DNA of 11,565 bases from Candidatus Heimdallarchaeota archaeon (lineage in GTDB: Archaea; Asgardarchaeota; Heimdallarchaeia; Heimdallarchaeales; Kariarchaeaceae), in the NCBI GenBank assembly GCA_021399405.1, contig JAAFKL010000108.1, positions 1 through 11,565 on the forward strand, read 5' to 3'. The position numbers and the translations under genes were made by a program. Of the stretch, positions 6,422 to 11,565 are shown piece after piece (the stretch's first letter is position 1; each line of letters opens with the position of its first letter). The notes beneath the pieces are model-generated. The model was not told where the DNA came from and ran no database searches. It saw nothing but the letters and a program-made list of their open reading frames with translations.

Positions 6422-9400
6422 TTAATGATCGCCAGTGTGATGGTGGCTATTATGATTCTTAAGTCGCTCAATGAAATTCTGAAGCCATTCCAAGAATTTC
6501 TTGAATTTCTTCCACTTTTGTTTCCATGGACAACGACGCGGTGTTTTCCATTTACGGGCTTTTATTTTAATAATGTTAGAGCCTTCACTTTCACCTTCAC
6601 TGGTTTGAGCTACAATCTGATAATAATACTTTTTACCATGTTTAACATCAGTATCACTAAATCCAGGAACATCAGTAACTGCAATCTGCTCCCAAGCCTT
6701 CCAATGTTTAGTTTTTCGCAAAACAATAAATGTAAGATCTCCTGATCCACCAATTTTGTCTGGAATCTCCCATGTAAGGAAAATTGTCCGTTTATAAGAA
6801 ACTCCTTCAAGGTTCTTCGGAGCACTGGGTAAACCATTAACTTCTTCCCAATCGGAATAGCCATCATCGTCAGTATCAGTATCTAAAGGATCAAACCCAT
6901 AGATTAGAACTTCCTCACCATCAGTCAAACCATCTCCATCAGTATCAGGATTGAATGGATCTGTACCAAGTTCTAGTTCTTCACTATCAAGTAATTCGTC
7001 ACCATCACTATCCAAAACGGGTGCTTCATTGGGATCTGTACCGAGGGCGACTTCATCACCATCAGAAACCCCGTCTCCATCCGTATCTGGATTTAATGGA
7101 TTTGTAAAGTAGACAAATATTTCATCACAATCATCTAACCCGTCTCCATCAGTATCTGTATCGAGAGGATTGGTAAAGTAAATCATAACTTCTTCATAAT
7201 CTGAAAGACAATCACTATCTGAATGAGGACTTGATGGGTCTGTTGAGTGGATTAATACCTCTTCCCCATCAGCTAAGCCATCACTATCGGTGTCATAATT
7301 TCGAGGATCAGTGTTATACAGATTAATTTCATCATTATCACTTAATCCATCTAAATCAGTATCTGTGTTTTTGGGATCAGTATTTGAAATCAAAACTTCG
7401 TAACCATCTAATAATAAATCATCATCAAAATCTGGATCTAGTGGATCTAATGGACAAGTACCACATTGAGCTGGAACTGGACCTGGAGGATAAATAACTC
7501 CTGTTGGGTCAAATCCTGCATAGAATATCTCTTCACCATCAGTTAAATCATCATTATCAGTGTCTGGATCTAATGGATCTGTTAGGTACACGAGAAATTC
7601 ATCACCATCTGGCAATCCATCTCCATCAGTATCGATAGTTATGGGATCTGTTCCTGTAACAAATATCTCATCGTAATCAGATAACCCATCTCCATCGGTA
7701 TCGTAATGTCGAGGATCGGTACCTAATGTATCTTCTTCTGCATCTCCGAGACCATCTTGATCAGTATCGCTCACTCTAGGATCAGTGTTCAACACTAAAA
7801 CTTCATATCCATCTAATAATAAATCATCATCAAAATCGGGATCAAGAGGATCAAGTGGACAATTAACACATTGAGCTGGAAATGGGCCTGGAGGGTACAC
7901 CACACCAGTAGGATCAAATCCAGTGTACAATATTTCCTCGCCATCTGTTAAACCATCTGTATCAGTATCTGGATTATTTGGATCAGTGCCATATTTATTA
8001 ACTTCAGCACCGTCCTGTAATCCATCAGCATCTGTGTCGGGATTAAGGGGATCCGTACTATAGGTGTTAACTTCTGCTCCATCTTGTAATCCGTCAGAGT
8101 CACTATCAGGATTGAGAGGATCGGTGTTGTATTTACTTAATTCAGCACCATCTTGCAATCCATCACCATCGGTATCGGGATTAAGTGGATCAGTACCAAA
8201 TTTATTTAATTCAGCTCCATCTTGTAATCCGTCTCCATCGGTATCAGGATTAAGTGGATCTGTCCCGTGTGTATTAATTTCAGCTCCATCTTGAAGCCCA
8301 TCACCATCCGTGTCGGGATTAAGTGGATCTGTTCCATGGTCAACAATTTCATCACCGTCAAGCAATCCATCGCTGTCTGTATCACTTAACAAGGGATCTG
8401 TCCCATATGTATTTACCTCTTCACCGTCTTGTAATCCGTCAGCGTCTGTATCCGGATTAAGTGGATCTGTCAGGTAGAGAAATACTTCATCCCCATCTAA
8501 CATGCCATCAGCATCAGTATCAGGATTATTTGGATCTGTATCATAAAATGCCAATTCTTCTTGGTCACTCAGGCCATCCGAATCCGAATCTGCAACGTTT
8601 GGATCTGTTCCAAAGAAGAAAATCTCATTAAAATCATCGAGTCCATCACCATCAGTATCTTGACTTAGTGGGTTTGTCAGATAGAGAAATACTTCATCAC
8701 CGTCAGTAAGTCCATCAAGATCAGTATCCATATCATTTGGATCTGTGAAATAAATAAAAATTTCATCATAATCATTTAGTCCATCAAAGTCAGTATCAGG
8801 TTCCAGCGGACTAGTACCATAAAGATTGATTTCATCCCCATCATTTAGTCCATCATCATCTGTGTCAGCATCTGTTGGATCTGTAGGATAGATGATTGTT
8901 TCTTCGAAATCAGTTAACCCATCGCCATCAGTATCTGGATTTAGTGGATCCGTAAAGAATGTATTTACTTCAGCTCCATCGGTTAACCCATCTCCATCAG
9001 TATCTGGATTAGTAGGATTTGTATTGTGAGTAATAATCTCTTGTGAGTCGGTTAACCCATCTGCATCGGTATCAGGATTATTTGGATTCGTGCCGTATTT
9101 ACTGACCTCCGCACCATCTTGAAGTCCATCTCCGTCACTATCTGGATTTAATGGATTTGTATTATATGTAAGAACCTCAAGACCATCTAGAAGCCCATCA
9201 CTATCAGTGTCTGGATTTAGCGGATCAGTATTATATTTGCTTAATTCTGCCCCATCCTGTAATCCATCTCTATCGGTATCTGGATTGTTTGGATCCGTGC
9301 CAAATTTACTTATTTCAGCACCATCTTGTAATCCGTCACCATCGGAATCTGTAAGTAATGGGTCGGTACCATATCTATTTATTTCATCCGCGTCTGACAG

Positions 9401-9814
9401 ACCATCGCCATCAGTATCACGGAGTAAGGGATTTGTTCCAAATCTGTTGACCTCATCGCCGTCTCGTAGACCATCTCCATCAGTGTCTGGATTCAAAGGA
9501 TTGGTTAGTAAAACTAGGACTTCTTGACCATCATCCAATCCGTCATTGTCAGTATCAGGATCCAATGGATTGGTACCTAATGCAATCTCTTCTTCATCTG
9601 ATAAACCATCTCCATCAGTATCAATAAACTGTAGAGTAGCTATAGAATTTGTATCCAATGTCCATTCTTGCTCATGAAGAGGATTAGATTGATCAATTGT
9701 AGATTCAAGTAAAATTTCATCAGTTAATTGTTCAGAATTATCATAGAGAACAACTACTGTGCTAGCTGATGATAAAAATAGTAAGGGTATAAGTAGTAAA
9801 GAATGCAATTTCAT
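6422..9814 (-). CDS. Secreted 1130-residue protein with 39 thrombospondin type-3-like repeats and one fibronectin type III domain
   Basis: Surface or extracellular protein. Residues 1-19 form a signal peptide (MKLHSLLLIPLLFLSSAS). Residues 65-992 are 39 repeats, mostly 23 residues long, of the type DTDGDGLxDGxEvxxxgTDPLNP. These Asp-rich loops bind calcium in thrombospondin type-3 and similar proteins. Repeats 25 and 30 carry a longer insert with CxxC (AQCVNC, AQCGTC). Residues about 993-1085 form a fibronectin type III domain (APKNLEGVSYKRTIFLTWEIP ... YYYQIVAQTSEGES). The last 45 residues are strongly basic and aromatic and end HNSHHHTGDH; there is no membrane anchor and no Ser/Thr stalk. 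It may act in adhesion or as a stiff surface filament. It is unlike its neighbours and probably unrelated to sulfur transfer. Plus-strand frames inside it are shadows. Confidence 0.9.
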   Translation of the reverse strand: MKLHSLLLIPLLFLSSASTVVVLYDNSEQLTDEILLESTIDQSNPLHEQEWTLDTNSIATLQFIDTDGDGLSDEEEIALGTNPLDPDTDNDGLDDGQEVLVLLTNPLNPDTDGDGLRDGDEVNRFGTNPLLRDTDGDGLSDADEINRYGTDPLLTDSDGDGLQDGAEISKFGTDPNNPDTDRDGLQDGAELSKYNTDPLNPDTDSDGLLDGLEVLTYNTNPLNPDSDGDGLQDGAEVSKYGTNPNNPDTDADGLTDSQEIITHNTNPTNPDTDGDGLTDGAEVNTFFTDPLNPDTDGDGLTDFEETIIYPTDPTDADTDDDGLNDGDEINLYGTSPLEPDTDFDGLNDYDEIFIYFTDPNDMDTDLDGLTDGDEVFLYLTNPLSQDTDGDGLDDFNEIFFFGTDPNVADSDSDGLSDQEELAFYDTDPNNPDTDADGMLDGDEVFLYLTDPLNPDTDADGLQDGEEVNTYGTDPLLSDTDSDGLLDGDEIVDHGTDPLNPDTDGDGLQDGAEINTHGTDPLNPDTDGDGLQDGAELNKFGTDPLNPDTDGDGLQDGAELSKYNTDPLNPDSDSDGLQDGAEVNTYSTDPLNPDTDADGLQDGAEVNKYGTDPNNPDTDTDGLTDGEEILYTGFDPTGVVYPPGPFPAQCVNCPLDPLDPDFDDDLLLDGYEVLVLNTDPRVSDTDQDGLGDAEEDTLGTDPRHYDTDGDGLSDYDEIFVTGTDPITIDTDGDGLPDGDEFLVYLTDPLDPDTDNDDLTDGEEIFYAGFDPTGVIYPPGPVPAQCGTCPLDPLDPDFDDDLLLDGYEVLISNTDPKNTDTDLDGLSDNDEINLYNTDPRNYDTDSDGLADGEEVLIHSTDPSSPHSDSDCLSDYEEVMIYFTNPLDTDTDGDGLDDCDEIFVYFTNPLNPDTDGDGVSDGDEVALGTDPNEAPVLDSDGDELLDSEELELGTDPFNPDTDGDGLTDGEEVLIYGFDPLDTDTDDDGYSDWEEVNGLPSAPKNLEGVSYKRTIFLTWEIPDKIGGSGDLTFIVLRKTKHWKAWEQIAVTDVPGFSDTDVKHGKKYYYQIVAQTSEGESEGSNIIKIKARKWKTPRRCPWKQKWKKFKKFLEWLQNFIERLKNHNSHHHTGDH
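6839..9622 (-). repeat. Coding tandem repeats, 39 units, 69-base main period
   Basis: The DNA encoding residues 65-992. Most units are 69 bases (23 residues). A few are 66 bases, one is 75, and two are 132 (44 residues). Neighbouring units 20-24 are the most alike (GLQDGAE(I/L/V)), which suggests recent expansion in the middle. Units toward the C-terminus are the most divergent, including one beginning HSDSDC. No spacers or non-coding units are present. Confidence 0.85.
7405..7951 (-). repeat. Internal duplication within the repeat protein (two 142-base copies)
   Basis: Bases 7405-7546 and 7810-7951 are alignable without gaps. They encode repeats 25/26 and 30/31 with the insert FDPTGV(V/I)YPPGP, a CxxC and DFDDDLLLDGYEVL. 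The copies are 405 bases apart, which equals five whole repeats (135 residues). A block of five repeats was therefore probably duplicated, followed by divergence. Confidence 0.75.
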
Positions 9815-10046
9815 GAAATCTATCCAACTTTGTATCTACAACTTTTAGGTACCATATTAACTGTTAGGCACAATAATTGCACTAATGTTTTGTTCATATC
9901 TATGGCTTGGACTATAATTCAATGTTCAAGTCCAGTTACCTTTTCCTTCTTCAAATTAAGCATTACTGAGGGATCATAGCGGAATTTATACAATTAAATT
10001 TTAGTACTCTATTTATATTATATCCATTTCAAAAATAAGATTCTGT
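9815..10046. other. Divergent intergenic region between the repeat protein and lbpA
   Basis: No gene is seen. On the minus strand GGTACCTAAAAGTTG (9838-9852) could be the BRE and TATA box of the repeat-protein gene, about 30 bases before its ATG. An inverted repeat TGGACT-N15-AGTCCA lies at 9908-9934. On the plus strand ATTTATATTA (10011-10020) is a good TATA candidate for lbpA; it would start transcription just before the conserved element at 10047. Confidence 0.4.
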
Positions 10047-10078
10047 GAAGTTTGTACTAATATCTGCAATACTTTTTT
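10047..10078 (+). promoter_or_regulatory. Upstream element of lbpA, shared with dsrE3
   Basis: Matches 5882-5913 at 31 of 32 bases: TTTGTA, eight bases, TGCAATACTT and a T run. It ends 37 bases before the lbpA ATG. If the TATA box at 10011-10020 is used, the element falls in the 5' leader; otherwise it is itself part of the promoter. The flanking sequences do not align, so selection on this block is likelier than a recent copy of the whole region. Confidence 0.65.
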
Positions 10079-10114
10079 CTACTGGTGAAGGATTGGAAGG
10101 TTAGGTAAATCAAT

Positions 10115-10585
10115 ATGACAGATTATGGAGATGTAAACAATTGTTTCTTCCCAAAGGACTTGTATTACAGTGTTGAAAACAATACATGGACAAGGTTGAA
10201 TGATGATGGGACTGTGACCATTGGAATGACTGATATTGCACAAACATTAGCTGGATCCGTCCTCCATGCAACACCCCAAAGAGTAGGTAAGAAAAGGAAA
10301 ATAGGAAAACCAGTAGCAATTGTTGAAAGTAGTAAATGGGTGGGCCCTGTGAAAAGTCCCGTTGCTGGTGTGGTTGCTGAGTCAAATGATGAATTAAAAA
10401 CAGACCCTGGTTTGCTTAATAAATCACCATACAATCGAGGATGGATAGTAAAAATGCAGCCGGATGATTTGGATGCAGATCTAGCAGCGTTAGTTACAGG
10501 AGATGCTGCTGTAGACCTATACAGGAAAAAGATTGAAGACGAAGGGATTGATGCCTGCGTACATTGCGAAGGTTACGAAATTTAA
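10115..10585 (+). CDS. lbpA: LbpA-like lipoate-binding carrier protein (GcvH-related)
   Basis: Lipoyl-domain protein of the GcvH fold, 156 residues. The lipoylation site is IVESSKWVGPVKSPVAG, with the modified lysine at 74. The family-typical IGMTDIAQTLAGSVLHATP is at 36-54. These features resemble the lipoate-binding proteins of sHdr sulfur oxidation more than glycine-cleavage H proteins, where ESVKA-S-(L/I)Y-P is usual. There the lipoyl arm is thought to carry sulfur intermediates for the Hdr-like complex. The C-terminus carries CVHC (148-151) in DACVHCEGYEI, a possible extra thiol or metal site; Cys10 is the only other cysteine. A weak AGGT precedes the ATG. Downstream lie a CxC thioredoxin-fold protein and a CPWC protein. 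The lipoate ligase at 1-998 could modify it. Without an Hdr core in view, the pathway is inferred. Confidence 0.85.
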   Translation: MTDYGDVNNCFFPKDLYYSVENNTWTRLNDDGTVTIGMTDIAQTLAGSVLHATPQRVGKKRKIGKPVAIVESSKWVGPVKSPVAGVVAESNDELKTDPGLLNKSPYNRGWIVKMQPDDLDADLAALVTGDAAVDLYRKKIEDEGIDACVHCEGYEI

Positions 10586-10599
10586 TTTGTCTCAAAGTT

Positions 10600-10612
10600 C
10601 TTAAATAATAAA
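10600..10612 (+). promoter_or_regulatory. TATA-like box before the CxC thioredoxin-fold gene
   Basis: TTCTTAAATAATAA (10599-10612) is centred about 24 bases before the ATG at 10628, fitting a leaderless transcript. Nearly the same sequence, ATCTTAAATAATAA, precedes the next gene. Either each gene has its own promoter within this cluster or the box supplements read-through from lbpA. Confidence 0.4.
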
Positions 10613-10627
10613 TTTCTAGATGATTTA

Positions 10628-10906
10628 ATGAGTGATCCACTTGATGCAAAATTATTTACTCATCCCGCATGTGCTTGTGGTCCAACTATTGAATTAGTAA
10701 AAAATGTGCTCAAAGATAAAGAAAATTTTAATTACAAGGAAATATCACTAAAAACACCTGATGGTAGAAAACAGGCAGCTGAAGCAGGAGTTAAAATAAT
10801 TCCATCATTGTATTTCATCAAGTCAAACAAATTATTAGTTACATCTGAAGAGATCACGGAGATAAATATCGAAAAAGAAATTCTGAAACTCACAGATTCA
10901 AATTAG
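10628..10906 (+). CDS. Small thioredoxin-fold protein with CxC active site
   Basis: A 92-residue cytoplasmic protein of the thioredoxin/glutaredoxin fold. The first strand leads to HPACACGPTIELVKNVL, with cysteines at 15 and 17 in a CxC rather than a CxxC arrangement. KIIPSLYF at 56-63 provides the cis-proline expected to face the active site. No signal peptide is present. CxC sites are compatible with disulfide exchange or with holding a persulfide or metal. It lies 42 bases after lbpA and 81 before the FrnE-like gene, all on the plus strand, so a redox role around the lipoyl carrier is plausible. An upstream ATG at 10620 is followed directly by a stop, so the ATG at 10628 is the start. Confidence 0.75.
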   Translation: MSDPLDAKLFTHPACACGPTIELVKNVLKDKENFNYKEISLKTPDGRKQAAEAGVKIIPSLYFIKSNKLLVTSEEITEINIEKEILKLTDSN

Positions 10907-10952
10907 CATTGATTGTAGAAGTAATAATTGATAATATTTTGAGTAGAGAGAT

Positions 10953-10967
10953 CTTAAATAATAATAA
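10953..10967 (+). promoter_or_regulatory. TATA-like box before the FrnE-like gene
   Basis: ATCTTAAATAATAA begins at 10951, centred about 30 bases before the ATG at 10988, allowing a very short leader. It shares 13 of 14 bases with the box before the CxC gene. Confidence 0.4.
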
Positions 10968-10987
10968 TATATTGAACAATTGAAAGT

Positions 10988-11565
10988 ATGAACATAGAAT
11001 TTTTTCATGATCTGATTTGTCCCTGGTGTAGAATTGGAACTCAAAATTTGAATGAAGCACTTAGTAAATGGGATGGTGATCCAGTTACTGTTCAATACCG
11101 TACATTTTTGCTTCATCCAGGTACTCCGGAGGGAGGAGTAACATTCAATGATTATATGAAAGCGAAAGGTGCTGAGGACGTCAAATATGAAGATTTCATC
11201 AAGCCAATTGTTAGTGCTGGCGATAAAGTAGGTTTAAATTTTAATTTTGATGCACTCGGTAATATTGCAAATACAACCATAGGACACCGATTCCTGCACA
11301 TAATACCGGATGAAACTAAATCAGATGCTTTGGATGCACTACACACCGCATACTTTGAAGACGGAAAAGATATCAGCGATATTGAAACTCTTCTAGGTAT
11401 TGCGAAGAAGCTTACGCTTAATGTTGAGACACTAAAAAATGAATTAAATGGTGAGAGTGGAAAACAAGAAACTCTGATGGATTTTTATTATGCGATGCAG
11501 ATTGGTATTAAAGGAGTACCCATGCTTATTTTTGATAATAAGGCAGTTCTTTACGGAACACATCC
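10988..11565 (+). CDS. FrnE/DsbA-family thiol-disulfide protein (C-terminus beyond the window)
   Basis: Thioredoxin fold with a helical insert, as in the FrnE branch of the DsbA family. The ATG at 10988 opens a frame of 192 codons that runs off the right edge; family members are usually slightly over 200 residues, so only a short end is missing. The active site CPWC is at residues 11-14 (FHDLICPWCRIG). The following YRTFLLHPGTP, the long helical middle, and IKGVPMLIFDN near residue 178 with the cis-proline are all typical. There is no signal peptide, so it is a cytoplasmic oxidoreductase or isomerase. It follows lbpA and the CxC protein. A general redox protein and a dedicated partner for the sulfur carriers are both possible. 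Confidence 0.88.
   Translation, partial: MNIEFFHDLICPWCRIGTQNLNEALSKWDGDPVTVQYRTFLLHPGTPEGGVTFNDYMKAKGAEDVKYEDFIKPIVSAGDKVGLNFNFDALGNIANTTIGHRFLHIIPDETKSDALDALHTAYFEDGKDISDIETLLGIAKKLTLNVETLKNELNGESGKQETLMDFYYAMQIGIKGVPMLIFDNKAVLYGTH

Noticed and set aside
8064..9527. Plus-strand frames with repeated SAPSCNPS-like units inside the large repeat gene
   Set aside because: They are the reverse-strand shadow of the DxDxDG repeats and have no start signals of their own.
6839..9622. A regular 69-base periodicity that could suggest a CRISPR array or satellite
   Set aside because: The units form one open frame with amino-acid-level conservation and no unique spacers.
9921..9940. A tRNA T-loop-like sequence, GTTCAAGTCC
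   Set aside because: The flanking bases do not form a T stem, and no acceptor, D or anticodon arms can be found.
2796..10078. Possible common core TATCT(C)GCAA joining the two promoter elements
   Set aside because: The shared part is only about nine bases, needs a gap, and has opposite orientation relative to the genes, so chance is likely.
10115..10585. Annotation as glycine-cleavage H protein
   Set aside because: The lipoyl site ESSKWVGPVKSP, the MTDIAQTLAG stretch and the sulfur-carrier context fit LbpA-like proteins better; no glycine-cleavage gene is in the window.
10898..11346. Minus-strand frames of 64 and 72 codons at the right end
   Set aside because: They are antisense to the FrnE-like gene, which has the CPWC site and the expected cis-proline.

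Overview
The window is AT-rich DNA that most likely comes from an archaeon. Several genes have TATA-like boxes 24-32 bases before their start codons and little or no leader. The lipoate ligase is of archaeal style. There are surface proteins with a Ser/Thr-rich stalk and a C-terminal membrane anchor, and one with many thrombospondin type-3 repeats. Low GC, a reprolysin-like protease and a very long DxDxDG-repeat protein fit an Asgard archaeon, perhaps Heimdallarchaeia. This placement is inference; no rRNA or other marker gene is present.

The theme is sulfur transfer on protein carriers. Left part (minus strand): a lipoate-protein ligase cut by the window edge (1-998), an unrecognised protein with a C-terminal zinc-ribbon-like motif (1072-1968), a short relic of a second DsrE2-like gene (about 2041-2118), an intact DsrE2-type protein (2233-2730) and TusA (3055-3291). 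Middle: a candidate small membrane-protein unit ending in a perfect 10-bp hairpin (3564-3775), a frameshifted secreted reprolysin-like metalloprotease (3851-5343, plus), an unknown membrane protein (5370-5783, minus) and a DsrE3-type protein (5970-6353, plus). Then comes a 1130-residue secreted protein with 39 calcium-binding-type repeats and a fibronectin type III domain (6422-9814, minus). Right part (plus strand): an LbpA-like lipoyl carrier (10115-10585), a small thioredoxin-fold protein with a CxC site (10628-10906) and a FrnE/DsbA-like protein with CPWC, cut by the window edge (10988-11565).

TusA, DsrE2, DsrE3, a lipoyl carrier related to GcvH, and a lipoate ligase are the accessory set known from sulfur-oxidising heterodisulfide-reductase-like (sHdr) systems of Sulfolobales and some bacteria. 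The Hdr-like core itself is not in this window. The carrier genes are interrupted by unrelated surface-protein genes and lie on both strands, yet they share promoter-region sequences. dsrE3 and lbpA share a 32-base element (one mismatch; core TTTGTA-N8-TGCAATACTT). dsrE2 and tusA share a different 18-base element (16/18). This suggests a dispersed but co-regulated sulfur-carrier regulon, with thiol-disulfide proteins downstream of the lipoyl carrier.
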